A stretch of 64,000 nucleotides of DNA from Mycolicibacterium sphagni (GCF_013337765.1 NZ_VBSB01000002.1:1-64000); one strand, 5' to 3'. Counted from the first letter of the stretch, positions 46,120 through 56,004 are shown. Notes: a model not told the origin generated them from the sequence alone. Numbers and translations: made by a program.

Positions 46120-46943
46120 CAGCGGAGAAGATCGATGCCAGTGAGCTCAGCGGCGTGTCGGAGACCGCATTGATGACGCTCAGCGGCCGCGCCCATCAGG
46201 CCGGCCTGCCCGATGCGATCCTGCACGACCCGATGGCCATCGAGCTCGTCGACTCCATCGATTTCGACTTCGACAAGTTCGGCCGCAAGGGTCAGGAGAT
46301 GGCGTTGCGCTCGCTGGCCGTCGACGCCTGCGCGGTCGACTACCTGACACGGCATCCGCAGGCCACCGTCGTCGCACTGGCCGAGGGCTTCCAGACGAGC
46401 TTCTGGCGGTTGAGCGAGGCCCTACCCGACCCGCAGTTCCACTGGCTGTCGGTGGACCTGGCGCCGGTGATCGAGCTGCGGGAGCGGTTGCTGCCGTCCT
46501 CGCCGCGGATGACCGCGCTGGGCCAGTCCGCCCTGGACTACAGCTGGATGGACCAGGTGGACAGCAGCAAGGGCGTGTTCATCACCGCCGAGGGCCTGTT
46601 GATGTACCTGCAGCCCGAGCAGGCGATGGACCTTATCGTCCAGTGCGCCAAGCGTTTTGCCGGCGGTCAGATGTTCTTCGACCTGCCGCCCGTCTTCGTC
46701 AAGAGAATCGCCCCGAAGGGGCTGAAGTCCTCGAAGCACTACCGAGTGCCGCCGATGCCATTCAGCCTGAGCACCGTCCAGCTGGCCAAGCTGGTGAACA
46801 CCGTGCCGGGAATCAAAGCCGTGCATGACATCCCGATGCCCAAGGGCCGCGGCTTCCTCTTCAAGACGCTGTTCCCGGCGGTCTGGCACTTCGGTCCGAC
46901 GAAGCGTTTCCGCGGGGCCTACACCCTGTTGGAGTTCGGCTGA
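46116..46943 (+). CDS. leucine carboxyl methyltransferase-family O-methyltransferase (Omt-like)
   Basis: 275 residues. DPMAIELVDSIDFDFDKFG, VVALAEGFQTSFWRL (SAM loop, variant of the LGAGLDTR type) and FITAEGLLMYLQPEQA are typical of the LCM/PPM (TcmP-like) methyltransferase fold. Position and length suggest the Rv1153c omt counterpart. Substrate unknown. It is coupled to the DUF1697 gene and converges on the GntR gene with three bases between the stops. Confidence 0.85.
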   Translation: MTAEKIDASELSGVSETALMTLSGRAHQAGLPDAILHDPMAIELVDSIDFDFDKFGRKGQEMALRSLAVDACAVDYLTRHPQATVVALAEGFQTSFWRLSEALPDPQFHWLSVDLAPVIELRERLLPSSPRMTALGQSALDYSWMDQVDSSKGVFITAEGLLMYLQPEQAMDLIVQCAKRFAGGQMFFDLPPVFVKRIAPKGLKSSKHYRVPPMPFSLSTVQLAKLVNTVPGIKAVHDIPMPKGRGFLFKTLFPAVWHFGPTKRFRGAYTLLEFG

Positions 46944-46946
46944 CGC

Positions 46947-47312
46947 TCAGCCGAACGCCGAGTCCAGATACTGCAGGGCCTCGTGCTTGCCCAGCCCGAG
47001 CGCGCGGGCGGCCTCCACGTAGGCGTTCGCCGCGGCGGCCATCGCGGCGTCGGCCGGATCGGCTCGCGCCACGAACGTCCCGAATCGGCCGCGGGTTTCG
47101 ACGATGCCCGCGGTCTCCAGCTCCCGGTAGGCCCGCGCCACGGTGTTGACCGCCAGCCCCAGCTGGCCGGCCAGCTCACGCACCGTCGGCAACCTGGTGC
47201 CGGGTGGCAACCGCCCCTCGCGAATACCCTCGATGACCTGCGTTCTGAGCTGATCAAACAATGGACGCGCCGCCCCTGCGTCTATGTGCAGTCCAAGCCC
47301 CAACTCCGACAC
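46947..47312 (-). CDS. GntR-family (YtrA-type) transcriptional regulator
   Basis: 121 residues. A winged-helix GntR domain (about 12-80) with [42 protein letters not shown] is followed by only 40 residues, the short effector-less arrangement of the YtrA subfamily. It corresponds to Rv1152. GTG start at 47312. It diverges from the sirtuin gene across a 37-base gap, so it may regulate that gene and itself. Confidence 0.9.
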   Translation of the reverse strand: MSELGLGLHIDAGAARPLFDQLRTQVIEGIREGRLPPGTRLPTVRELAGQLGLAVNTVARAYRELETAGIVETRGRFGTFVARADPADAAMAAAANAYVEAARALGLGKHEALQYLDSAFG

Positions 47313-47349
47313 CTGCTAAGTATCGCTTAGACCGGCTATTTTGGGGGAT

Positions 47350-48075
47350 GTGCGTATCGCGGTGCTGAGCGGGGCGGGGATATCCGCCGAGAGCGGTGTG
47401 CCGACGTTTCGCGACGACAAGACCGGGTTGTGGGCCAAGTACGACCCGTACGAACTGTCCAGCACCGACGGCTGGCAAAGCCACCCCGAGCGGGTGTGGG
47501 CCTGGTACCTCTGGCGGCATCACCTGGTCGAGCGGGTGGAGCCCAACGACGGTCACCGCGCGGTGGCGGCCTGGCAGGACTACGCCGACGTCACCGTGGT
47601 CACCCAGAACGTCGACGATCTGCACGAGCGGGCCGGCAGCAAGACGGTGCACCATCTGCACGGCAGCCTCTTCGAATTCTGGTGCGACACCTGCGGTTCT
47701 CGCTATCACGGCCCGCTGCCCGAGATGCCCGAGCCCGAGTTGGAGAAGATGCCGCCGCAGTGTGAATGCGGCGGCCTGATCCGCCCCGGCATCGTGTGGT
47801 TCGGTGAGCAGCTGCCCGACGAGCCCTGGCAGGCATCGGTGGAAGCGGTGGCCGCCGCCGACATCCTGGTGGTGGTCGGCACCTCGGGGATCGTCTACCC
47901 GGCGGCCGGGCTGCCCGAGGTGGCGCTGGCCCGGGGCATGGTCGTCGTCGAGGTCAATCCCGAACCCACCCCGCTGTCGGACAACGCGACGATTTCGATC
48001 CGGGAGTCGGCGAGCACCGCGCTGCCGCGGCTGCTGCAGCAGTTGCCCGAGCTATTGGAAGCCAGGCTGAACTAG
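47350..48075 (+). CDS. cobB: NAD-dependent protein deacylase (sirtuin, CobB type)
   Basis: 241 residues. [14 protein letters not shown] gives the NAD site, [11 protein letters not shown] the catalytic region with the histidine in HLHGSLF, and CDTC and CEC the zinc ligands. Tyr53 and Arg56 (WYLWRH) form the pair known from E. coli CobB and human SIRT5 to recognise succinyl-lysine, so desuccinylase as well as deacetylase activity is expected. GTG 47350 is chosen by comparison with recalled Rv1151c ([12 protein letters not shown]); a TTG at 47341 is in frame. Its last bases overlap the convergent methyltransferase by four. Confidence 0.92.
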   Translation: MRIAVLSGAGISAESGVPTFRDDKTGLWAKYDPYELSSTDGWQSHPERVWAWYLWRHHLVERVEPNDGHRAVAAWQDYADVTVVTQNVDDLHERAGSKTVHHLHGSLFEFWCDTCGSRYHGPLPEMPEPELEKMPPQCECGGLIRPGIVWFGEQLPDEPWQASVEAVAAADILVVVGTSGIVYPAAGLPEVALARGMVVVEVNPEPTPLSDNATISIRESASTALPRLLQQLPELLEARLN

Positions 48076-48707
48076 CCGGCCTTACTCGCCCGGCCGAGTG
48101 CGACCTCCTGGGCAGGCAACGGCACCCACGCGGGCAGCATCGCCTCACGGCGCGCGGTGTCGATGACGAACCCGGCACCCGCGATCGATCGCTCCGTGTC
48201 GCGGTGGGTGTGGCAGTTTCCGGTGAACCGCGGCCAGATCGTGGCGTCGGCCAGCCGCTGCAACCCGCCCCGCCAGCCGGGAACGGCGATGTGCTCGAAG
48301 TAGCGAAGCTGGCCGCCGGGTTTCAGCACGGCGTTGAGCTGACGCAGCACCCCGTCCGGGTCGGCCACCGAGCACAGCACCAGCGAGCAGACCACCGCGT
48401 CGAAGGGTTCGGTGGCGGGCATGGTCTCGATCGTCGACTCGATCAGCGTGACCGGAACCGGGGCCGCCGCAGCGGCCGCTTTGGCGAGCGGCGCCAGGCG
48501 GGTCTCGGGCTCGAGTGCGACGACCTCGGTCACCGAATCGGGGTAGAACGCGAAGTTGGATCCGGTGCCCGCGCCCACCTCCAGAACACGCCCGGAGAGC
48601 CCTAAGAGATTGGCCCGGCGGAGCTCCCGCATGGCCCGTGACTCGTGGGCCGAAAGCACGGTCCAGAAGCGGGCGAAGAACGGATTGTCAAAAGTCTGTT
48701 GTGCCAT
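48072..48707 (-). CDS. class I SAM-dependent methyltransferase
   Basis: 211 residues, type 11 methyltransferase. Motif I is [15 protein letters not shown], the acidic residue follows in VVALEPE, and [22 protein letters not shown] plus [12 protein letters not shown] complete the fold. This is the pattern of small methyltransferases related to phosphatidylethanolamine/ubiquinone-type enzymes. ATG 48707 ([15 protein letters not shown]) fits the family; the frame is open to 48869 through the operator-like region. Its promoter region carries the GAGTAA array. Confidence 0.87.
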   Translation of the reverse strand: MAQQTFDNPFFARFWTVLSAHESRAMRELRRANLLGLSGRVLEVGAGTGSNFAFYPDSVTEVVALEPETRLAPLAKAAAAAAPVPVTLIESTIETMPATEPFDAVVCSLVLCSVADPDGVLRQLNAVLKPGGQLRYFEHIAVPGWRGGLQRLADATIWPRFTGNCHTHRDTERSIAGAGFVIDTARREAMLPAWVPLPAQEVALGRASKAG

Positions 48708-48768
48708 GGGTTGTGGTGTCCTTCCTGATGAAACCAGCCTAGTCGCAGGCGGTTTTTGCCCCTGACCT

Positions 48769-48838
48769 GCGAGTAAGGTACTCGCGAGTAACCAACAACC
48801 TGACTGACGGGTAACCGAGCACCTGACTCGGGAGTAAG
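48769..48838. promoter_or_regulatory. array of GAGTAA half-sites
   Basis: Within 70 bases there are GCGAGTA (48769-48775), its inverse TACTCGC (48779-48785), a second GCGAGTA (48784-48790), GGGTAA (48810-48814 region) and GGAGTAA (48831-48837). TACTCGCGAGTA (48779-48790) is a perfect palindrome of the kind bound by TetR-type repressors. CCTGAC precedes the half-sites at 48761, 48799 and 48822, giving a threefold direct repeat. Confidence 0.5.
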
Positions 48839-48884
48839 AATTGCCATGAAACTCCGAATCGTGGCTCAAAGTTTCCTTAATAGA

Positions 48885-48897
48885 GACTCATAGAGTC
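48885..48897. promoter_or_regulatory. 13-base palindrome before the small acidic peptide gene
   Basis: GACTC-ATA-GAGTC is a perfect inverted repeat. It ends six bases before the ATG at 48904, where an operator or a translation-blocking hairpin could act. Confidence 0.35.
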
Positions 48898-48903
48898 CTG
48901 GGT

Positions 48904-49035
48904 ATGTGGATCGACGACACCAGTGCCGATGTCATCAAGATCGATTTTGACGAGCTCTACCACGGAGATTTCCTGGTGGAGGGCGACACTTCGGAGCAGT
49001 TCGAGGATCTCCCCCCGCTGGCCAACGCCAGCTGA
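48904..49035 (+). CDS. 43-residue acidic peptide, unrecognised
   Basis: Starts MWIDDTSADVIKIDFDELYH and ends EDLPPLANAS. About a dozen Asp/Glu against one Lys and no Arg make it strongly acidic; there is no signal peptide or cysteine. Third codon positions are overwhelmingly G or C, as in genes of this genome. It is followed after 13 bases by a strong hairpin and then a second one, and is preceded by a palindrome and an operator-like array, so it looks like an independent transcription unit. No good ribosome-binding site is visible. I do not recognise a family; a regulatory peptide, a partner of the divergent methyltransferase or a RiPP-like precursor are only possibilities. Confidence 0.5.
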   Translation: MWIDDTSADVIKIDFDELYHGDFLVEGDTSEQFEDLPPLANAS

Positions 49036-49048
49036 GCCAAGCGCCGAA

Positions 49049-49083
49049 CGGCGCCAACACCGCTGAATAGCGGCGTGGCGCCG
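49049..49083 (+). terminator. stem-loop downstream of the acidic peptide gene
   Basis: CGGCGCC (49049-49055) pairs with GGCGCCG (49077-49083), and the inner segments ACACCGCT and AGCGGCGT continue the stem with one mismatch around a GAAT loop. It lacks a T-tract, as is common for mycobacterial terminators. Confidence 0.55.
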
Positions 49084-49107
49084 TCGGAGAGCTTCTAGTT
49101 CACGTGT

Positions 49108-50452
<1,345 letters not shown>

Positions 50453-51082
50453 ATGGTCGTGAAAACCCGACGAGGGCACCCGACGGAAGCCCAATCTCGC
50501 GCTGTTCGACAGCAATTGCGCGAAGCTGCGGTCGCAATGTTCCTGGACAGGGGTTACGACGGAACCAGCATGGAGGCAATCGCTGAGGCGGCAGGCGTCA
50601 CGAAGCGTACGTTGTATTCTCGCTATCCGGACAAGCGAGCAGTCTTTCTTGATGTGATCCCGTGGGCGTTCACCCGGGCGGTGGAAAACGACCCCATATC
50701 TAGGGTCAATGGCAATGACTTGCGGGCCGCGTTGATCGCGATCGGCCGCGGTGCGCTCAAGCGTGCGCTCGAACCTGACATTGTGAGGCTGCATCTCATC
50801 GCCCGTGTCGAGGCGCATCGGTTTCCCGAATTCTCCGTGGGTGCAGAGAATTTGGGGTGGGCAACTCGTCAGCGCCAACTGATGGACCTGCTGCGGCGCC
50901 ACGCTGACGCTGGGGCGATCGAGGTTGACGACATCGAACTTGCGGCGGAGCATTTTCTTGCGATGGTCGAGGCGTTCCCCGCCCGATTGGCTGAATTCGG
51001 GATATACCGAAGCCATAAATCTCAACAACGCCATATCACACATGCGGTCGACCTTTTCCTGCGTGGCGCGCTGCCCCGTTGA
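50453..51082 (+). CDS. TetR-family transcriptional regulator
   Basis: 209 residues. HTH around 25-60 with YDGTSMEAIAEAAGVTKRTLYSRYPDKRAVF; the C-terminal portion (KRALEPDIVRLHLIARVEAHRFPEF) again resembles the AefR-type domain, so this protein is related to the TetR at 31623. ATG 50453 (MVVKTRRGHPTEAQSRAV) gives a normal N-terminus; the frame is open to 50327. It precedes a decayed aldehyde dehydrogenase on the opposite strand, so its original target may be gone. Confidence 0.87.
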   Translation: MVVKTRRGHPTEAQSRAVRQQLREAAVAMFLDRGYDGTSMEAIAEAAGVTKRTLYSRYPDKRAVFLDVIPWAFTRAVENDPISRVNGNDLRAALIAIGRGALKRALEPDIVRLHLIARVEAHRFPEFSVGAENLGWATRQRQLMDLLRRHADAGAIEVDDIELAAEHFLAMVEAFPARLAEFGIYRSHKSQQRHITHAVDLFLRGALPR

Positions 51083-51098
51083 TCCGCATGGCGACATC

Positions 51099-51626
51099 GA
51101 CTATTGGGCCGGCACTGCGGCCGACGAAATCGACTGCGTTTCGAGGTATCCGTCGAACCCGCTCGCGGCCCGGCTCACGCCGGTAACCGCCAGCTCTGAT
51201 GCCGCCATAGCGCGCGTACGGGTCCATGGTGTAGCCCTCGTTGATCCCGAACGAGCCGCTGCGGACACGCGCGGCCACCGCGGTGGGATCGGCGTCATCC
51301 AGCACAATCGCCGCCGACTTGCCACCCAGTTCCAGGCGCACCGGTTTCAGCTGGTCCGCACATGCCCGCGCCTGGTGTTGGCCTGCAGCGGTGGACGTTC
51401 GGCCGAGCGCTGCAGCCGGCAATGCGCCCCGACGTATCCAGCCACGGCCACAGTGCGGTATCGAACGCGATACGCGCAGGGTGGACAGCTGCATCGAGAC
51501 CGGCCGGCGTGGCGTCGGACACGGTGGCGTCGGCTCCTGCGTGTGCAGCGAGATGACACTTCTCACCCCGTTGCCCAACGAGCTGACCCATTCGCCGTCG
51601 ATGAGCAGCAGGTCATCTGCGATCAT
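51099..51626 (-). pseudogene. decayed aldehyde dehydrogenase
   Basis: Pieces of one ALDH occur in order on the minus strand but in different frames. First comes the N-terminus (LLLIDGEWVSSLGNGV, from 51626), then in another frame ATVSDATPAGLDAAVHPARIAFDT. After a deletion comes the middle (PVRLELGGKSAAIVLDDADP with the catalytic Glu), and after another the C-terminus (RVRSGSFGINEGYTMDPYAR, YGGIRAGGY). A final frameshift leads to SGFDGYLETQSI. The nucleophilic cysteine region is lost. About 480 residues are reduced to some 520 bases, so it cannot be functional. Confidence 0.8.
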
Positions 51627-51666
51627 GTCATCATCCAGTTACGTTGTGCAGCTGACATTCCCGTCG

Positions 51667-52371
51667 TCAAGTATTGCGGCCTCCGTTGACGCCCAGGATT
51701 TGCCCGGTGATGTAGCCGGCGTCCTCAGACGCGAGAAACGCACATGCCGCGGCGATGTCTTCTGGCCGCCCCGCGCGGCGTACGGGAGTCCTCGCAACGA
51801 TCTGTTCCACCGTTCCACCGAGCACCCCGCGCTGTTCGGCTTTGCGCAGCATCGGGGTATCGATGAATCCTGGCGGTACGGCGTTGACGGTGATGCCATG
51901 TGGCCCGTATTCGAGGGCCAGCGATTTGGTGAGACCATTGACCGCGGATTTCGCGGCGACGTAATGTGCCATACGCTGCACACCGGAATGTGTGCTCGAC
52001 GACGAGATGTTCACGATGCGGCCCCACCCCTCGTCGAGCATGTCCGGAAGAACGGCCTGAATGCAGTGGTAGACGCCGTTCAAGTTCACATCAATCACTT
52101 TCTGCCATGAGGCGAAATCGATGTCGGTGAACCGGTCGTGGCCCTCGAGTCCAGCGGCGTTGACCAAAATGGTCACCGGACCCAGGTGCACGCGGACGTG
52201 GGTGAGGATGGCCTCGATCGCAACCGGATCGGTGACGTCGGCAACATAGCCATGGTCATCGGTGCTCTCGGTGAGGTCGATCGTGGCCACCGCGTGGCCA
52301 TCGCGGCGTAATCTACGCGCGACGGCGCATCCGATTCCGGATGCACCACCGGTCACCACTGCGGTCCTCAC
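51667..52371 (-). CDS. short-chain dehydrogenase/reductase
   Basis: 234 residues. TGGASGIG, NAAGLEG and the catalytic YVAAK (from AHYVAAKSAVNGLTKSLALEYGP) are intact, with the C-terminal ITGQILGVNGG typical of 3-oxoacyl-ACP-reductase-like SDRs. The GTG at 52371 (VRTAVVTGGASGIG) overlaps the TauD stop by four bases (GTGA), so it is the last intact gene of the operon SDR-kinase-TauD-SDR. It precedes the aldehyde dehydrogenase remnant by 40 bases. Confidence 0.9.
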   Translation of the reverse strand: MRTAVVTGGASGIGCAVARRLRRDGHAVATIDLTESTDDHGYVADVTDPVAIEAILTHVRVHLGPVTILVNAAGLEGHDRFTDIDFASWQKVIDVNLNGVYHCIQAVLPDMLDEGWGRIVNISSSSTHSGVQRMAHYVAAKSAVNGLTKSLALEYGPHGITVNAVPPGFIDTPMLRKAEQRGVLGGTVEQIVARTPVRRAGRPEDIAAACAFLASEDAGYITGQILGVNGGRNT

Positions 52372-53174
52372 GTCCAGGCCTCGTCCCCGGCGATTGTCGT
52401 GCGGTGCATGGTGCGCTCCGAGGATGGATCGTATGGCAGCGCGCGGTGCAGCAATCCGGTGTTGTCCCAGATCACCACGTCGCCAACCGCCCACTCGTGG
52501 CGGTGACAGAACCGGTCCTGGGTGGCCCACTCTTCCAGCTCGGCGAGCAGCCGGCGGCCTTCTTCGCGATCCATGCCCACGATGTGATCCGCGGTTGCGC
52601 CGATGACGAACGAGCGGCGTCCATCGCGACGCTGCCAAATCAATGAAGTCTCGCGGCTGGGTACTGAGCGCCACGCGGTCAGCTGGTCAACCGTAGGGTT
52701 CGGGCACACGCGTCGTTGAGCGGCTTCAAGGCTGTGCACGACGCGCAGCCCGTCGTAATGCTTGCGTTCACTGGTAGGAAGATTGTGGTAGGCGGCATAC
52801 GTATTGGCGAACTCGGTGCCTCCGCCCACCATCGCCACGTGCCGCGCGGTGAGCATCGTGAACCTCGCCGGAACAGCGTGCACGGTGTCATCGATATGCC
52901 ATTCGAACGTGCCCTTGAGGTACTCCGCCGACCGACTCTTGGCCGGATCCAATGACACGGTGAAGATTTCCTGACCCCCAGGAGCCAATACGGTGCCCAG
53001 CCGTCGGCTGAATGCCAGTTGCGCGTCATCGTCGAGATGAGCGCCACGGATCAGCAGCACCCCTCGCCACTTCAGCGCCTCGCGGCATTGAAGGACAACC
53101 GCATCGTCAAGGGGATCAGTGAACTGGCGTAGCTCGGCCCCGAGTTCGGGGCTCAACGCGATGGTCTCGGCCAT
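52368..53174 (-). CDS. TauD/TfdA-family alpha-ketoglutarate-dependent dioxygenase
   Basis: 268 residues. Iron ligands: His93 and Asp95 (EWHIDDT) and the distal histidine in WDNTGLLHRALPY; the 2-oxoglutarate arginine is in SSERTMHRTTI. The family hydroxylates taurine, phenoxyacetates, alkyl sulfates and other acids, often releasing sulfite, sulfate or a phenol. ATG 53174 is chosen because GAGG lies five bases upstream. It is coupled to the following SDR by a four-base overlap. The substrate is unknown. Confidence 0.9.
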   Translation of the reverse strand: MAETIALSPELGAELRQFTDPLDDAVVLQCREALKWRGVLLIRGAHLDDDAQLAFSRRLGTVLAPGGQEIFTVSLDPAKSRSAEYLKGTFEWHIDDTVHAVPARFTMLTARHVAMVGGGTEFANTYAAYHNLPTSERKHYDGLRVVHSLEAAQRRVCPNPTVDQLTAWRSVPSRETSLIWQRRDGRRSFVIGATADHIVGMDREEGRRLLAELEEWATQDRFCHRHEWAVGDVVIWDNTGLLHRALPYDPSSERTMHRTTIAGDEAWT

Positions 53175-53225
53175 CAATACCTCACTTTCCACGACTTGGT
53201 GCTGCCGCACGAAGGGCGGCTTGTT

Positions 53226-54236
53226 TCACGGCTGATCGGTGTTCCGCTGATGGCGCCCGCCGCTGTACGAACTCAGGAGGTCCGCTGCGCGGCCCAGCAG
53301 TCGGGGCGGGGCGGTTGCCATCGCTTCCAGGTCCGGATCGGGTGTAGCACGACGTCGATTGTGTTTGACAATGAGTGACCAGGTGGCTGCGGATTTGAAG
53401 CATGCCAGCGACTGAAACCATTGCAGCTCAGGGAGATCGGCACCGAGCTCTTCGCAGTATGTCGCAGTGAGGTCATCAGTCGATGGTGCCGCATGGCAAT
53501 ACCGGGTGGTGCGTTCGTAAGTTGCTGGATCGCTGTTGATGAGAAACCAGCCGAGGTCGACACGGGGATCGCTGATCGACCAGATCTCCCAGTCGATCAC
53601 CGCGGTGATCTGCTCGCCCACGGCAAGCAGGTTGCCCAGCCGGAAGTCACCGTGCACGATGGCCGGGCGCACTGGTGCGGGCAGCGATGACCTCAGTGAG
53701 GCGCTCACATCCCGCCAACCGGGTACCAGTGCTGGGTCAACGGTCTGAAGCGTGCGTGACCACCGGTCGATCTCGTCTTGCGGGCGCAAGACAGGTTCGT
53801 CCCCAACGTCCACCGTGGTGGGATCAAGGCGATGCAACCGCGCCAGGGCCCGCGCCGAGTTGCGAAACCGCGCCGCGATCGTCACGTCCGCCAGAAGCGG
53901 TGCGTGCATATCGAACAACGGCTCGGTCGAGGTTCCCTCCAGAAACGACATGGCGTACAGCGGTGGAACCTGCGGCGGCCGACCGGTTTCTTCGAACAGG
54001 ATGTGAGGCACAGGGACGTCGGTGCGCTCCAGCGCCCGGATGATGCGTGATTGCCGAAGCACGTTGCGGTGGGCGATGGGCTCAACGCCCGACGGTGCCA
54101 CCTTGATGACGATCCGTCGCCCGGCGACGCATCCGGCGTAGGTCAGGCTTGAAGCGCCCCCAGCCAATGGGCGCACAGCGCTGACCCCCTTCGATGCGAG
54201 CCGGCCCTCAAGAAGGGCCAAATCGGAATCCGTCAA
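53226..54236 (-). CDS. phosphotransferase-family protein (APH-like)
   Basis: 336 residues with an aminoglycoside-phosphotransferase/choline-kinase fold. Kinase-like elements are visible: RRIVIKVAP (nucleotide lysine), VHGDFRLGNLL (catalytic loop with Asp) and IDWEIWSISDPRVDLGW (metal-binding Asp). The pattern matches the ACAD10/11-like phosphotransferases found in acyl-CoA catabolic clusters, which phosphorylate 4-hydroxyacyl-CoAs. The start is taken as TTG 54236, overlapping the SDR stop (TTGA); the frame is open to 54314. Confidence 0.85.
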   Translation of the reverse strand: MTDSDLALLEGRLASKGVSAVRPLAGGASSLTYAGCVAGRRIVIKVAPSGVEPIAHRNVLRQSRIIRALERTDVPVPHILFEETGRPPQVPPLYAMSFLEGTSTEPLFDMHAPLLADVTIAARFRNSARALARLHRLDPTTVDVGDEPVLRPQDEIDRWSRTLQTVDPALVPGWRDVSASLRSSLPAPVRPAIVHGDFRLGNLLAVGEQITAVIDWEIWSISDPRVDLGWFLINSDPATYERTTRYCHAAPSTDDLTATYCEELGADLPELQWFQSLACFKSAATWSLIVKHNRRRATPDPDLEAMATAPPRLLGRAADLLSSYSGGRHQRNTDQP

Positions 54237-55027
54237 ACCAGCCAACCGATCTCGCGGAGGAACGGTTGCGTATGCGCGATCCGACCGGTTAGCTTCCTCG
54301 GGTCGCCGGTACACAGTGCCAAAGCCGTTTGCGTGATGAGCTCGATGTCTTCGGTGTCGGTCTTGGCAAGGTCGAGAGTGCCTGCCCCAGGGGTGGCCAC
54401 CGGATTGGACGGGGCCGCGGCGTTGACCGCGATACCGTCGCCATAGAGCTCAGCCGCAAGGCTTTTCGTCAGCCGGTTCAGCGCGGCTTTGACCGTTCCG
54501 TAAATGCCAAAGCCAGCAGCGCTGTCGAACTCGGAGAACGGCGGGCCGGCCGGTAGGTCACCACCGACGGATGTGACGTTGAGGACCCAACCTCGGCCAC
54601 GCTCGCGCATCGCCGGAATGGCCAACTGCGTCAGATGAAGCGGCGCCAGTACATGCATGTCGAACATCAGCCGCACACGCTTCTCAGAGAAGTTGTCTAG
54701 CGGTCGCAAAAACGTCACCGCGGCGTTGTTGACCAAGATATCCGGTGCACCAACGCGTTCGACCACTTCGGCGAACATCTGTTCGCGATCTTCGGAGCGT
54801 GACAGATCGGCCTGAATCGCGATTGCCGAGCCGCCCTGCTCGATGATCTCCGCGAGAGTTTGACGAAGGGAGCCATCATATTTCGGGTCCGGATCCATTG
54901 TTCGGGCCGTCAAAGCCACCGTCGCGCCCGTTGCCGCCAGTCCCTGGGCAATCGCCTTGCCCAGGCCACGACTGGTCCCCGTGACCAGTGCGACCTTTCC
55001 TTCGCAAATTTTCGTCACCGCGTCCAT
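54233..55027 (-). CDS. short-chain dehydrogenase/reductase
   Basis: 264 residues. TGTSRGLG, NNAAVTF and YGTVKAALNRLTKSLAAEL give the nucleotide loop and YxxxK, here YGTVK. The C-terminal 50 residues are longer than in simple SDRs. ATG 55027 follows GGAGGAG with almost no spacing; the in-frame GTG at 55018 would have ideal spacing and is a serious alternative. It is the first gene of a four-gene minus-strand operon and diverges from the luciferase-like gene. Confidence 0.88.
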   Translation of the reverse strand: MDAVTKICEGKVALVTGTSRGLGKAIAQGLAATGATVALTARTMDPDPKYDGSLRQTLAEIIEQGGSAIAIQADLSRSEDREQMFAEVVERVGAPDILVNNAAVTFLRPLDNFSEKRVRLMFDMHVLAPLHLTQLAIPAMRERGRGWVLNVTSVGGDLPAGPPFSEFDSAAGFGIYGTVKAALNRLTKSLAAELYGDGIAVNAAAPSNPVATPGAGTLDLAKTDTEDIELITQTALALCTGDPRKLTGRIAHTQPFLREIGWLV

Positions 55028-55108
55028 CTCCTCCGGCCCTGATCTTGACTAGGCCTCGCGGCCAACCGCCGTTCGTCAGGCCCCGGCCCTGTCGTTAATA
55101 ACCGATGT

Positions 55109-55119
55109 CGTATATTAGC
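55109..55119 (-). promoter_or_regulatory. TAATATACG motif, copy 2
   Basis: Plus strand CGTATATTAGC, minus strand GCTAATATACG, in the 125-base divergent gap between an SDR operon and the luciferase-like gene. It lies 33 bases before the ATG at 55153, so TATATT might be a -10 element. Confidence 0.45.
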
Positions 55120-55152
55120 CACGGTAGCAGGTTACTCGGAAGGGGCGCACAC

Positions 55153-56004
55153 ATGGCCGAATGGTTTCTCTACCTACCGCAGAGCCGCCTAGGTATCACC
55201 GACCTCGTCGAGCGGTCTCAGGCCGCGGAGGCCAGCGGATTCGATGGAGTGGCATTCCTGGACCATGTCGAAACACCTATGGCGCCCGCTACCCCAATCT
55301 GGGAAGCGATGACGGTGGCGACGTGGATTGCCGCGCACACCGAGCGTGTACGCCTTGGTCACTTAGTGCTGTGCGACTCGTTCCGTCACCCCGCTGTGCT
55401 CGCCAAACAGGCCGTGACCCTCGCCGAGGCCAGCGGCGGCCGTTTCGAACTAGGGCTCGGATCAGGGTCGATGCCCGACGAATTAGCCAAGTTCGATTTG
55501 AGCACCTCCAGCCCCGCCGCACGGATAACAGCACTCGGCGAGACCCTGGCCATGCTGAAGGACTATTGGGGCGCCAGCGAGAACCGCGACGTGGTGCAAG
55601 TTCCCACCCCGACCCGGCCGATCCCAATCATGCTGGGCGGCACCGGTCCTCGCATGCTCGAGCTCGTGCGTGAACACGCCGACTGGTGGAACCTGCCCGC
55701 AACCAAGGTCGACAAACTGCAGGAATACTTGCCCTCGATCGGTTCCGCACGAGTGTCGGTGCAGCAGATGGTTGGGTTCGTCCGCGACGGCGTTGACCGC
55801 GAAACCATCATCGACAAAAGCCGACGCTGGTTCGGCCATCTTGGGCCAGGCCTGGTGTGTGGCGCCGCCGGTGAACTGATCGAGTACTTCGCAGGCCTGG
55901 AACGACTAGGGGCTGAACGGTTTTACGTGTGGTTCGCGGACTTCGCGCCAGTCGAATCCATTGCAGAGTTCGGCCATTCCGTGATCGCGGCTTATCCGCG
56001 CTGA
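55153..56004 (+). CDS. luciferase-like (LLM) monooxygenase, probably F420- or FMN-dependent
   Basis: 283 residues, TIM barrel of the bacterial luciferase family. ASGFDGVAFLDHVETP, RVRLGHLVLCDSFRHPAVLAKQAVTLAEASGGRFELGLGSGS and PIPIMLGGTGPRML are characteristic of F420-dependent LLM oxidoreductases. ATG 55153 is preferred because GGAAGGGG lies just upstream. The gene stands alone between two divergent promoters and overlaps the 3' end of the TetR gene on the other strand by 13 bases. Substrate unknown. Confidence 0.9.
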   Translation: MAEWFLYLPQSRLGITDLVERSQAAEASGFDGVAFLDHVETPMAPATPIWEAMTVATWIAAHTERVRLGHLVLCDSFRHPAVLAKQAVTLAEASGGRFELGLGSGSMPDELAKFDLSTSSPAARITALGETLAMLKDYWGASENRDVVQVPTPTRPIPIMLGGTGPRMLELVREHADWWNLPATKVDKLQEYLPSIGSARVSVQQMVGFVRDGVDRETIIDKSRRWFGHLGPGLVCGAAGELIEYFAGLERLGAERFYVWFADFAPVESIAEFGHSVIAAYPR

